Source: Bryobacterales bacterium
GTDB taxonomy: Bacteria > Acidobacteriota > Terriglobia > Bryobacterales > Bryobacteraceae
Direction: 5' to 3'
Assembly (NCBI GenBank): GCA_016721425.1
Contig: JADKID010000011.1
Location: forward strand, 445,144-509,143
Length of the DNA stretch: 64,000 nt
Part shown: positions 8,945 through 17,217 of the stretch, one piece after another
Layout of the letters: each line of letters starts with the position of its first letter
How positions within the stretch are numbered: the first letter of the stretch is position 1
The notes under the pieces: model-generated
Databases searched by the model: none
What the model was told of the DNA's origin: nothing
The model's input: the letters and a program-made list of their open reading frames with translations, nothing else
Program-made: the position numbers and the translations under genes

Positions 8945-9006
8945 CTACTGCCGCAGCATCCCGATTACGGCGTTGACGAAGATCGCGCCCATGGCGGAGA
9001 TCACCC
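8945..9006 (-). pseudogene. Remnant of a nuoH 3' end
   Basis: Read on the minus strand this short stretch encodes AMGAIFVNAVIGMLRQ and a stop codon, almost the same as the last residues of the intact NuoH encoded from 9625 (AMGAIFVNAVVGMLRG). Over the final 51 bases the two copies match at 41 positions. Nothing recognisable as NuoH lies upstream of it, so this is a truncated relic of a second nuoH or a partial duplication. The two copies flank the toxin-antitoxin-like gene pair. Confidence 0.75.
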
Positions 9007-9040
9007 CTCAGGCCGGCATTCACATCGGTGCGGCGGGTGA

Positions 9041-9286
9041 CTAAAGTGCCTCGCCCTTCGCCACATGGCCGCGCAAAAGGAAAGTTTTGGCCAACGATCC
9101 ACGACCGCAGAGCTTGAACGAGCCGAAATCCTTGTACCAGTCCCCCTCAGGCACCTCGGGCTTGGTCTCGATCCAAAGCCTGAGTTGATTCAAGTCAGCT
9201 AACCCGATGGCTCTTTCCCGCATTCTGTCGATCAGATGCCGCCGGACTGCTTCGGGCAGATTCTCCCACCGGTCAATCTTCGGCAT
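9041..9286 (-). CDS. Small conserved protein, candidate toxin partner
   Basis: An 81-residue soluble protein of unknown function. Its C-terminal half, with DWYKDFGSFKLCGRG near residue 49 followed by KTFLLRGHVAKGEAL, resembles a small conserved family I remember only as hypothetical proteins. Its start codon overlaps the stop of the upstream gene by one base (TGATG), so translation is coupled. The upstream partner looks like a ribbon-helix-helix antitoxin, which makes this the toxin candidate by position. Alternative: a small phage or plasmid-borne accessory protein. No catalytic residues can be named. Confidence 0.6.
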   Translation of the reverse strand: MPKIDRWENLPEAVRRHLIDRMRERAIGLADLNQLRLWIETKPEVPEGDWYKDFGSFKLCGRGSLAKTFLLRGHVAKGEAL

Positions 9287-9543
9287 CAGCCGCCAAAGAC
9301 CATTCGACCCAGCTGATCACCAAGGCGCGCGGCGGCCTCGGGGTCCTTCTCCTTGCGGAATCGTTCAGCCAGCTCGAAGAACTCTTGTTGGCGCCGCTTT
9401 TCGCTTTCAATCCCGCTCTCGATGAGCTCGACCATCATTCGTGTGGCGCTCACCCGGCGGGACTTCGCCATAGTGCGCACTTGAATAGCCGTTTTCGCGG
9501 GCAAGCTCACGCTCTGACGTACGGACTTATCCACTGCCTTCAT
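9286..9543 (-). CDS. Ribbon-helix-helix-like antitoxin/DNA-binding protein
   Basis: An 85-residue protein. The N-terminal part (KSVRQSVSLPAKTAIQVRTMA, then RRVSATRMMVELIESGI) has the short beta strand followed by two helices of ribbon-helix-helix regulators such as CopG or Arc. The C-terminal part is a charged helix (EKRRQQEFFELAERFRKE) likely to bind the partner protein. It is first in a two-gene unit with TGATG overlap, typical of toxin-antitoxin modules. An ATG at 9543 was chosen; a GTG at 9558 is an alternative start. Nested inverted repeats at 9546-9569, right at the start, look like its own operator. Confidence 0.62.
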   Translation of the reverse strand: MKAVDKSVRQSVSLPAKTAIQVRTMAKSRRVSATRMMVELIESGIESEKRRQQEFFELAERFRKEKDPEAAARLGDQLGRMVFGG

Positions 9544-9545
9544 GT

Positions 9546-9569
9546 CACCATTGTGCACCAGAATGGTGC
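9546..9569. promoter_or_regulatory. Nested inverted repeats, candidate antitoxin operator
   Basis: Two overlapping perfect palindromes sit at the start of the antitoxin gene: CACCATT (9546-9552) with AATGGTG (9562-9568), and GCACCA (9555-9560) with TGGTGC (9564-9569) around a GAA spacer. Repeated TGGTG half-sites next to a ribbon-helix-helix gene fit autoregulation; this is inferred from position and symmetry. Confidence 0.5.
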
Positions 9570-9624
9570 GTGCAGGAGCCGCCGCCTCAAGGCCACCCTG
9601 GGGAGGCGCTTAGTCCTTGTCCGC

Positions 9625-10803
9625 TTAGCCCCGCAGCATCCCCACCACGGCATTCACGAAGATGGCGCCCATGGCAGTCGGGATCATCACCTTCCAGCCG
9701 ATGTTCATGAGCTGGTCATAGCGGTAGCGCGGGAACGTGCCGCGGAACCAGATGAAGATGTACATCACGAGGAAAAGCTTCAGGAAGAACCAGAAGACGG
9801 ACACGGAGGCGGCGTTGACCGCCGGGATCATGAAGACGGCGGCCACCAGCAGCAGCACGATGCCCACTCCGGCCATGCCGATGGCGTAGCCTTTGATGGG
9901 CTGGCGCTTGACCAGGAAGAGACACCCGAGGCCGCCGCCGCCGAACACCAGCAGCGGGATGCCGTAGTTCAGCGGGACGGCGAGCCAGGCAACACTGGGG
10001 AAAGGCCGCAGCCATCCGCCCCAGAAGAGCGTAATCATCACGGAGCCGACGGCGTACATGTTCACGTATTCCGAGAGCATGTAGACGCCCCAGCGGAAGC
10101 CGCTGTATTCGGTGTGGAATCCGGCCACCAGTTCGCTTTCGGCTTCCGGCAGATCGAAGGGCGCGCGGTTGGTTTCGGCCACCGAGCTGATGAAGTAGAT
10201 CACCATCGGGACGATCATCAGGCCGTAGTTGTCGAACACAAACCAGACGCCGCGCGTGGCTTGGGCCTGGACGATGCCGCCGAGCGAGAGCGTGCCGGCG
10301 CTCATCACGCCGCACATGAGGGCGAGGCCGATGGCGACTTCATAGCTGATCAACTGCGCCGACGAGCGCAGGCCGCCCAGCAGCGAATAGTGGGAGTTGG
10401 AGGACCAGCCGCCGAGGATGATGCCGAGGATGCCCATCGCCGACATGGCGGAGATCACCAGCAGGCCCACGTTCACATCCGCGACGCGGATGGAGCCGGA
10501 AAACGGCACGACGGTGAGGCAGGTGAGCGCGGTGAAAAACGAGATGACGGGCGCCAGCCGGAAGAGCCAGGGATTGGAGGCCGTGGGGATGATATCTTCC
10601 TTGAGCAGGAGCTTGACGGCGTCGGCGAGGGTCTGGAGCACTCCGTTGGGGCCTACGCGCATGGGGCCAAGGCGGGACTGCATATCCGCCAAAACTTTGC
10701 GTTCCAGCAGAACCGTGAAGGCGACGGCCAGCGGGGCCAGGGCCACCAGCAGCGCGCCGGTGACCAGCGGGATGAACCAGGGTTGAGAAAAGACCGTTTC
10801 CAT
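9625..10803 (-). CDS. nuoH: NADH-quinone oxidoreductase subunit H (complex I)
   Basis: A 392-residue membrane subunit of respiratory complex I that forms part of the quinone-binding chamber and links the hydrophilic arm to the proton pumps. The diagnostic block AETNRAPFDLPEAESELV near residue 194 and GFHTEYSG just after it are intact, as is the N-terminal ERKVLADMQSRLGPMRVGP segment with its quinone-site residues. It is somewhat longer than usual because of extra hydrophobic sequence near residues 270-300. In most bacteria nuoH lies between nuoG and nuoI; here it is the last gene of the cluster, 16 bases after nuoN. Confidence 0.95.
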   Translation of the reverse strand: METVFSQPWFIPLVTGALLVALAPLAVAFTVLLERKVLADMQSRLGPMRVGPNGVLQTLADAVKLLLKEDIIPTASNPWLFRLAPVISFFTALTCLTVVPFSGSIRVADVNVGLLVISAMSAMGILGIILGGWSSNSHYSLLGGLRSSAQLISYEVAIGLALMCGVMSAGTLSLGGIVQAQATRGVWFVFDNYGLMIVPMVIYFISSVAETNRAPFDLPEAESELVAGFHTEYSGFRWGVYMLSEYVNMYAVGSVMITLFWGGWLRPFPSVAWLAVPLNYGIPLLVFGGGGLGCLFLVKRQPIKGYAIGMAGVGIVLLLVAAVFMIPAVNAASVSVFWFFLKLFLVMYIFIWFRGTFPRYRYDQLMNIGWKVMIPTAMGAIFVNAVVGMLRG

Positions 10804-10819
10804 TGTGTTCAGAGGCCTC

Positions 10820-12289
10820 CTAGCGCGAGATGCTCAACTGCGCCAGGCGCAGGAACGGCTCCGGATACATGCCAAGCACCAGAGTCATCACTCCGGTGAT
10901 GCCCAACCCCACCTTCAGGCCGAAGCTGGTGGAGAGCGCGGGCGTCTCCTGCTCCTCGGTATCGACGAAGACGGCGCGGATCAGGCGGAAGTAGTAATAG
11001 ACCGAGACGGCCACGAAGAGCGCGGCGAAGACGGCCAGCGAGTAGTGGCCGGTTTCGATGAGCGAGAGGAAGATGTAGTACTTGCCGAAGAAGCCGCCGG
11101 TGGGCGGGATGCCGGCCAGCGAAACCAGGAAGATCAGCATGGCGATGCCATAGCCGGGCGCCTTCTTCATCAGGCCGTTGAGATCGTTGATGTCTTCGCC
11201 GGCGAGGCCCTTGCGGGTGAGCGCGATCAGCACGGCAAAGGCGCCGAGCGTCATGAAGGTGTAGACCAGCAGGTAGATCAGCACGCCCTTGATGCCGGTG
11301 GGATTGCCGGCCACGATGCCCAGCAGGATGTAGCCCGCGTGGTTGATGCCGCTATAGGCGAGCAGGCGCTTGGTGTTGGTCTGGGTGACGGCGGCCAGGT
11401 TGCCGATGATGATGGAGAGCACCGCCGCGGCCACCAGGATGGGCTCCCACGCGACGCGCGCGGCGCCCAGGGGTCCAACCATCAACCGCAGCAGCAACGC
11501 GAAGGAGGCGGCCTTGGAGCCCACGGCGAGGAAGGCCGTGATGGCAGTGGGCGCGCCCTCATAGGCGTCCGGCGCCCACATATGGAACGGCGCCGCGGAG
11601 ATCTTGAACAACAGGCCCACCGCGGTGGTGCCCAGGGCCATCAACAGGATGGGATCATTGGCATCGCGCGAGGCGGCCATGCGGCCGATGTCGACGAGTT
11701 TGGTGGAGCCGGCCAGGCCGTAGAGCAGCGAAAAGCCGTAGGCGAGAAAGCCCGAGGAGAGGCCGCCCAGCAGCAGATACTTCAGAGCCGCTTCATTGGA
11801 CCGCTTGTCGCTGCGCAGGAAGCCCACCAGCACGTAGAACGTGACGGCCATGGTCTCCAGGCCGATGAAGATGGTCACCAGTTCGTAGCCGCTGGCGAGG
11901 AAGAACATGCCGGTCTGGGCCAGCATCAGCAGTCCGTAGTATTCGCCGTGATGCTCGTCGCGCACCTCCATGTACCGGTAGGACATCAGGCCGACAATCA
12001 GCGTGGTGACCAGGAAGATGGAGTGGAAGAACAGGCTGTAGTGATCGACGACAAGCGCGCCGTTAAAGGCCGTGAGCTCGCCGCCGTGGGAAGAGAGGAA
12101 ATCGAACTGCCGCCAGTAGGCGACCGCGGCGAAGAGCTCGCCGAGGACCAGGAACATGAGGAGCCAGCGTCGCTGCTTGGGATCGGGGAACACCCAGAAA
12201 TCAAACAGCAGCGTGGCGCAACCGAACAGGGCCAGCAGGAGGGCGGGCAGCAGTACGAAGTGGTCCGTAGCGGTGTAAAAGACGCTCAT
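10820..12289 (-). CDS. nuoN: NADH-quinone oxidoreductase subunit N (complex I)
   Basis: A 489-residue antiporter-like proton-pumping subunit of complex I with about 14 hydrophobic helices. Typical regions are GLETMAVTFYVLVGFLRSD near residue 143, with the Glu expected in helix 5, the discontinuous-helix region FKISAAPFHMWAPDAYEGAP near 220 and the TKRLLAYSGINHAGY segment near 305, whose lysines belong to the proton path. The start overlaps the nuoM stop by four bases, showing translational coupling. Length and motifs are normal. Confidence 0.95.
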   Translation of the reverse strand: MSVFYTATDHFVLLPALLLALFGCATLLFDFWVFPDPKQRRWLLMFLVLGELFAAVAYWRQFDFLSSHGGELTAFNGALVVDHYSLFFHSIFLVTTLIVGLMSYRYMEVRDEHHGEYYGLLMLAQTGMFFLASGYELVTIFIGLETMAVTFYVLVGFLRSDKRSNEAALKYLLLGGLSSGFLAYGFSLLYGLAGSTKLVDIGRMAASRDANDPILLMALGTTAVGLLFKISAAPFHMWAPDAYEGAPTAITAFLAVGSKAASFALLLRLMVGPLGAARVAWEPILVAAAVLSIIIGNLAAVTQTNTKRLLAYSGINHAGYILLGIVAGNPTGIKGVLIYLLVYTFMTLGAFAVLIALTRKGLAGEDINDLNGLMKKAPGYGIAMLIFLVSLAGIPPTGGFFGKYYIFLSLIETGHYSLAVFAALFVAVSVYYYFRLIRAVFVDTEEQETPALSTSFGLKVGLGITGVMTLVLGMYPEPFLRLAQLSISR

Positions 12290-13800
12290 CGGATAGCGGC
12301 CTCCGTGTTGGCGGTCTGATGAACGCGGTGGACAATCTGCGCCACCGGTTTTTCAAGAATGTCGAAGTAGGGCTTGGGGTAGACGCCGATACTGATGGCC
12401 CAGATGATCAGCGGCAGAAAGACCGCCCACTCGCGCCAGTTGAGATCCGGCAATCCCTTGTTCTTCTCGTTGGTCACTTCGCCGAGCATGGTGCGCTGGT
12501 AGAGCCAGAGCAGGTAGGCCGCGCCGAAGATCACGCCCAGCACCGCAAAGGCGGCCCAGGTCTTATTGGCGTCAAAGGCGCCCTGGAGAATCGTGAACTC
12601 GCCGACAAAGCCATTCAGCAGCGGCAGTCCCGCGCTCGATAGCATGGCGATGGCAAACACGATGGCGTAGTTGGGCATGACGTGCGCCAGCCCGCCGTAT
12701 TCGCTGATCTCGCGCGTGTGGCGCCGCTCGTAGATGACGCCGACCACCAGGAAGAGCATGCCGGTGGAGATGCCGTGGTTGATCTGCTGGATCACCGAGC
12801 CGGCGATACCGGCCTGGTTGAGGGCGAAGATGCCGAGCGTGCAGAACCCGAGGTGGCTCACCGACGAATAGGCCACCAGCTTCTTCCAGTCTTTCTGCAT
12901 CAGCGAGACGAACGCCCCGTAGAGGATGCCGATGATGGAAAGCGTGGCGAGCACGGTGACGATGGTGTGATCCGAGCTGGCCTTGGGCAGCAGCGGCAAC
13001 GAGAAGCGCAGGAAGCCGTAGGTGCCCATCTTGAGGAGCACGGCGGCCAGGATCACAGAGCCGGCCGTGGGCGCCTCCGTGTGCGCGTCGGGCAGCCAAG
13101 TATGGAAGGGGAACATCGGAACCTTCACGGCGAAACCGAGGAAGAAGGCCCAGAAGACCCACTGTTGCAGGCCGAGCGGCATATTGAGCTTCATCAGCTC
13201 GGCGATCTCGAAGGTGTAGCGGCCGGTCTGGCCGAAGTGGACGAAGTAGAGGGTGAGGATGCCCAGCAGCATCATGACGCCGCCGGCCAGCGTGTAGAGG
13301 AAGAACTTAATGGCCGCGTAGAGCTTACGGGGGCCGCCCCACACGCCGATGATGAAGTACATCGGCACCAGCACCATCTCCCAGAACACGTAGAACAGCA
13401 GGAAATCCATCGAGATGAAGACACCGATCATGCCTGTCTGCTGGATCAGGAACATGGCGTAGTATTCTTTCTCGCGGTCCTTGACGGCGTCCCAGGACGA
13501 GAAGATCGCCAGGAAGCCCATGATGGTGGTGAGCATCACCATCAGCACGCTGATGCCGTCCACGCCGATGAGGTATTGCACGCCCAGCGAGGGGATCCAC
13601 TCCATGCGTTCCACAAACTGCATGCCATCGGCGTTGCGGTTGAAGTTGACGATCAACGGGATGGAAACCAGTAGGCCGGCGGCGGCGGAGATGTTGGCCC
13701 ACAGACGCACCAGCGTCTTCTGCGAGCGGGGCAGGAACATCAGCACCAGGACACCCACGAGCGGGGTGAAGAGGATGATGGAGAGAAGGTGTTCTTGCAT
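12286..13800 (-). CDS. nuoM: NADH-quinone oxidoreductase subunit M (complex I)
   Basis: A 504-residue proton-pumping membrane subunit of complex I. Characteristic elements are FYVFWEMVLVPMYFIIGVWGG near residue 135, with the key helix-5 Glu, FAVKVPMFPFHTWLPDAHTEAPT near 225 (discontinuous helix 7) and KKLVAYSSVSHLGF near 312. The order L-M-N is the canonical one. It begins 12 bases after nuoL and its stop overlaps the nuoN start by four bases. Confidence 0.95.
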   Translation of the reverse strand: MQEHLLSIILFTPLVGVLVLMFLPRSQKTLVRLWANISAAAGLLVSIPLIVNFNRNADGMQFVERMEWIPSLGVQYLIGVDGISVLMVMLTTIMGFLAIFSSWDAVKDREKEYYAMFLIQQTGMIGVFISMDFLLFYVFWEMVLVPMYFIIGVWGGPRKLYAAIKFFLYTLAGGVMMLLGILTLYFVHFGQTGRYTFEIAELMKLNMPLGLQQWVFWAFFLGFAVKVPMFPFHTWLPDAHTEAPTAGSVILAAVLLKMGTYGFLRFSLPLLPKASSDHTIVTVLATLSIIGILYGAFVSLMQKDWKKLVAYSSVSHLGFCTLGIFALNQAGIAGSVIQQINHGISTGMLFLVVGVIYERRHTREISEYGGLAHVMPNYAIVFAIAMLSSAGLPLLNGFVGEFTILQGAFDANKTWAAFAVLGVIFGAAYLLWLYQRTMLGEVTNEKNKGLPDLNWREWAVFLPLIIWAISIGVYPKPYFDILEKPVAQIVHRVHQTANTEAAIR

Positions 13801-13812
13801 GGTTTTACTCCG

Positions 13813-15861
13813 TTACCTTCCCCACCAGAAATAGCCGAAGATGCCCAGCACCCCGGCCATGAACACCAGAGCGTAGGACTGTAAAAAGCCGGTTTGCAGG
13901 AAGCGCACCGGGAAGCTCAACGCGCGCACAGTGAAGGCGGTGAGGTTCACCAGGCCATCCACTATCCAGGTGTCGTACCACATGGAGATGCGCGAAACCA
14001 TGCGCGTCAGCCAGGCCGTGCCGTTGACGCCGCCGTCAATGACGTTGGTATCGAACTTGGCCATCAGAGTGCCGCCGCCCTTGGAGAGGCCGTTGACGAA
14101 GAGGAAATCGTACAGCTCGTCCACGTACCATTTGTTGAGCAGCACGGGATAGATGAAGCCGCCCGTGGGCCGGTCTTCCGCCTTCATGCGCAGGTAGATA
14201 TGCCGCGCCAGGAAAATGCCGGAAAGGGCCGCGCCGATGGAGACGCCCATCAGTACCCATTCCATCGTGGTGTCGTGATGGGCGGCGGCGCCGTGTTCAG
14301 CGGCCGCGTGGGCCACTTCCTTGCCGCTCTCAAACACCGGAGCCAGCCAGTGCTCCAGGCCCTGCATGAAGCCGTTCTCGCCGAAAACCTTGGGCATGCC
14401 GATCCAGCCCGCCACCACGGAGCCGCCGGCCAGCACCATCAGCGGGATGGTCATCGCCTTGGGTGATTCGTGGATGTGATGCTTGGTCTTCTCGTCCATG
14501 CGCGGCTCGCCGAAGAAGGTCAAGAACATCAGCCGCCACATGTAGAAGGCCGTCATGAGCGCGGTGAGGAAGCCGACCACCCACAGCACCTTGGAGCCCA
14601 GTTCAGGAGCGGACCACGTCTGCCAGAGGATCTCATCCTTGGAGAAGAAGCCGGAGAGGCCGGGGATGCCGGCAATGGCCAGCGAGGCAATGAACATGGT
14701 GCCGAACGTGATGGGGATCTTGTTGCGCAGGCCGCCCATGTTGCGCATATCCTGCTCGCCGCTCATGGCGTGGATCACGCTGCCGGCGCCGAGGAAGAGC
14801 AGGGCCTTGAAGAAGGCGTGGGTGTAGAGATGGAAGACGCCCACCCAGTAGGCGCCGACGCCCACGGCCAGGAACATGTAGCCGAGTTGCGACACGGTGG
14901 AGTAGGCCAGCACACGCTTGATGTCGTTCTGAACCAGCCCGATGGAGGCGGCGAAAATCGCCGTGCAGGCGCCCACCGCGGCCACGATGTGGGACGTTTC
15001 CGGCGTGAGCGCGAACAGCGCGTTGGAGCGCGCGCACATATAAACACCGGCGGTCACCATGGTGGCGGCGTGGATCAGCGCGCTGACCGGAGTGGGGCCT
15101 TCCATGGCGTCGGGCAGCCAGACGTAGAGAGGAAGCTGGGCGCTCTTACCCGTGGCGCCGATAAAGAGCAGCAGGGCGGTGAGGCTGAGGATGCCGAAGT
15201 GCGTCACTTCCGGGCCAAAGCGGGCCGAGCGCAGTGCGTCAGTCACTTCGGTGAAGCGCAGCGAGCCCGTCACCTGGAAGAGGAAGAACATGCCGAGGAT
15301 GAAGCCGGCGTCGCCAATGCGATTGACGATGAACGCCTTCTTGCCCGCATCGCCCGCGCTCTTCTTGTGGAAGTAGAAACCGATCAGCAGGTAGGAGCAG
15401 AGGCCCACACCTTCCCACCCGACAAACAGCAGCGGGTAGTTGTTGGCCAGCACCAGAGTGAGCATGAAGAAGACGAACAGGTTGAGGTATCCGAAGAAGC
15501 GGTAGTATCCGCCGTGCCGCGGGCCGTGCTCGTGCGCCATGTAGCCGGTGGCGTACACATGGATGAGGAACCCGATGCCGGTGACCACCAGGATCATCAC
15601 GGAGGAGAGCGGATCGAGCAGGTATCCGAAATCGACGTGCAACTGCGGCAGCCACTCGAACAACACCACCTGATGGGTGCGTTCCTTCAGACCGGCGAGC
15701 TGAATCACCGCGCCGAGCGAGAGGATGAAAGACCCCAGCACCGCGCCGGGGCAGATGATGCTGACCACGGTCTTCGAGAGATTGCGGCCGAACAGCAGCA
15801 TGATGGCCGCGCCGCAGAGCGGCAGAATTGGGATGAGCCAGATGAGATCGAGAAAGTTCAT
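13813..15861 (-). CDS. nuoL: NADH-quinone oxidoreductase subunit L (complex I)
   Basis: The largest antiporter-like subunit of complex I, 682 residues, including the C-terminal lateral helix and anchoring segment that brace the membrane arm. Motifs include NLFVFFMLTLVLANNYPLLF with FVGWEGVGLCSYLLIGFYF near residue 145, SAQLPLYVWLPDAMEGPTPV near 235 and KRVLAYSTVSQLGYM near 315. A His-rich loop (HAAAEHGAAAHHD) lies near 530. The start at 15861 was chosen because GGAGA lies about 10 bases upstream; a GTG at 15882 would overlap nuoK. Confidence 0.95.
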   Translation of the reverse strand: MNFLDLIWLIPILPLCGAAIMLLFGRNLSKTVVSIICPGAVLGSFILSLGAVIQLAGLKERTHQVVLFEWLPQLHVDFGYLLDPLSSVMILVVTGIGFLIHVYATGYMAHEHGPRHGGYYRFFGYLNLFVFFMLTLVLANNYPLLFVGWEGVGLCSYLLIGFYFHKKSAGDAGKKAFIVNRIGDAGFILGMFFLFQVTGSLRFTEVTDALRSARFGPEVTHFGILSLTALLLFIGATGKSAQLPLYVWLPDAMEGPTPVSALIHAATMVTAGVYMCARSNALFALTPETSHIVAAVGACTAIFAASIGLVQNDIKRVLAYSTVSQLGYMFLAVGVGAYWVGVFHLYTHAFFKALLFLGAGSVIHAMSGEQDMRNMGGLRNKIPITFGTMFIASLAIAGIPGLSGFFSKDEILWQTWSAPELGSKVLWVVGFLTALMTAFYMWRLMFLTFFGEPRMDEKTKHHIHESPKAMTIPLMVLAGGSVVAGWIGMPKVFGENGFMQGLEHWLAPVFESGKEVAHAAAEHGAAAHHDTTMEWVLMGVSIGAALSGIFLARHIYLRMKAEDRPTGGFIYPVLLNKWYVDELYDFLFVNGLSKGGGTLMAKFDTNVIDGGVNGTAWLTRMVSRISMWYDTWIVDGLVNLTAFTVRALSFPVRFLQTGFLQSYALVFMAGVLGIFGYFWWGR

Positions 15862-15875
15862 CGCGCCTGGGTCTC

Positions 15876-16187
15876 CTACCACTTGAGCAGGTCGATTTCG
15901 TCGACCAGCACCGTTTCCTTATTGCGGAACAGGGCGATGAGGATGCCCAATCCGACGGCGGCCTCGGCCACCGCCACGACGATAATGAAGATCGCGAAGA
16001 TCTGCCCGTTCACCTGTTGCAGATGGTGGCTGAAGGCCACCAGGTTGAGGTTCACGGCGTTGAGAATCAGCTCGATGGACATCATGATGACAACCACGTT
16101 GCGGCGCAGCAGCACACCCACTGTGCCGATGAGCAGCAGCATGGCGCTCAGCACGAGATAGTGTTCGGTGGTGATTGGGCTGGACAT
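15876..16187 (-). CDS. nuoK: NADH-quinone oxidoreductase subunit K (complex I)
   Basis: A 103-residue subunit with three membrane helices, the normal length for NuoK. The conserved glutamates are present in MSIELILNAVNLN (helix 2) and AEAAVGLGILIALFRN (helix 3); these residues take part in proton transfer along the membrane arm. It starts one base after the nuoJ stop and is followed by nuoL, the usual J-K-L order. Confidence 0.95.
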   Translation of the reverse strand: MSSPITTEHYLVLSAMLLLIGTVGVLLRRNVVVIMMSIELILNAVNLNLVAFSHHLQQVNGQIFAIFIIVVAVAEAAVGLGILIALFRNKETVLVDEIDLLKW

Positions 16188-16188
16188 C

Positions 16189-16698
16189 TTAGTCGATCCT
16201 CTTCTTGGCCATCATCACGCCGCCCACCACTGCCACCAGCAGCAGCAGCGAGGCCACTTCAAACGGCACCAGATACTCGCGGAACAGCACCATAGAGAGG
16301 GTTTCCACGTTGCCGGCGCCCGGCACAACCGGCAGCGGCGATTCCAGTTTTAGCGAGCCCGCGCCGCGGTGGAGGAACGCCGCGAAGATCGCGCCCGTGC
16401 CGATCAGGCAAGCTACCGCGGCCAGCCAATGGCGGTGGTATTGCCGCTCCTTGGCCGCGCCATCCAGGTTGACCAGCATGATGACGAAGAGAAACAGCAC
16501 CATCACGCCGCCGATGTAGAGCATGATCTGGACGACGAAGAGAAACTCCGCCTTCTGGAGGAGATAGAGGCCGGCGATCCCGGCCAGCGACGCAATCAAT
16601 GCGATGGCGCAGTGGATGGCGTTCCTCAATGTCACGGTGAGAATGGCGCCCAGCACGGTGAGCGCCGCGAATGCATAGAAAAATGCAATGTCAGTCAT
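16189..16698 (-). CDS. nuoJ: NADH-quinone oxidoreductase subunit J (complex I)
   Basis: A 169-residue membrane subunit with about five helices. The typical NuoJ features are ALTVLGAILTVTLRNAIHCA near residue 10 and the EFLFVVQIMLYIGGVMVLFLF helix 3 region near 50, the helix proposed to rotate during quinone reduction. Starts at 16698 and 16704 are both possible; 16698 leaves better spacing to a weak CCGAAG site. About 60 bases without a gene separate it from nuoI. Confidence 0.93.
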   Translation of the reverse strand: MTDIAFFYAFAALTVLGAILTVTLRNAIHCAIALIASLAGIAGLYLLQKAEFLFVVQIMLYIGGVMVLFLFVIMLVNLDGAAKERQYHRHWLAAVACLIGTGAIFAAFLHRGAGSLKLESPLPVVPGAGNVETLSMVLFREYLVPFEVASLLLLVAVVGGVMMAKKRID

Positions 16699-16761
16699 GG
16701 GCATACTTCGGGTGTGAACCACACCCGCTCCCTTTGGTCGCGGCCCGGTAACGGAGCCGGG

Positions 16762-17217
16762 TTAGAAGCGATACTTGGTGGGCTTGATGCCCTCTTCGAG
16801 GATCTGCCGGTCAAAGATCGCACCTTCCCGCGAGTAACTCGCCAATTCGAAATCCTGGGTCAATTCGAGCGCATCCACCGGGCAGGCGTCTTCGCAGAGC
16901 CCGCAGAACATACAGCGCGACGTATCGTAAGTAAACGTGACGAGATCCTTGCGCTTGGTCTCGGGGTTGCGCACCCAACCGACGATGATGAGATTCTCCG
17001 GGCAGGCCACCGCGCACAGATCGCACGAGATGCAGAGTGTCTGGCCATTTTCCGGGTTGATGTTGAGCCGCGGCGCGCCGCGATAGCGCTCGGCGATTTT
17101 CGGCCGGTGCTCGGGGTACTGCTCGGTGACGATGTTCTTGGGGTGCTGGGTACGGAAGGTCACCCACAAACCCTGGAACAGGTCCACCAGAAAGATCGTT
17201 CTCAGCAGTTTGGTCAT
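16762..17217 (-). CDS. nuoI: NADH-quinone oxidoreductase subunit I, 8Fe ferredoxin
   Basis: A 151-residue peripheral subunit that carries clusters N6a and N6b on the route to the quinone site. Two CxxCxxCxxxCP motifs are complete: CISCDLCAVACP near residue 68 and CMFCGLCEDACPVDAL near 106. The RYRGAPRLN segment preceding the first motif is typical. The protein is slightly shorter than many NuoI proteins but nothing essential is missing. Its start codon directly abuts the nuoD stop codon. Confidence 0.95.
   Translation of the reverse strand: MTKLLRTIFLVDLFQGLWVTFRTQHPKNIVTEQYPEHRPKIAERYRGAPRLNINPENGQTLCISCDLCAVACPENLIIVGWVRNPETKRKDLVTFTYDTSRCMFCGLCEDACPVDALELTQDFELASYSREGAIFDRQILEEGIKPTKYRF

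Noticed and set aside
9385..12319. Two long open plus-strand frames (about 500 codons each) opposite nuoH and nuoN
   Set aside because: They are antisense to well-conserved nuo genes, have His/Glu/Gln-rich composition with no domain, and arise because GC-rich genes lack stop codons in one antisense frame.
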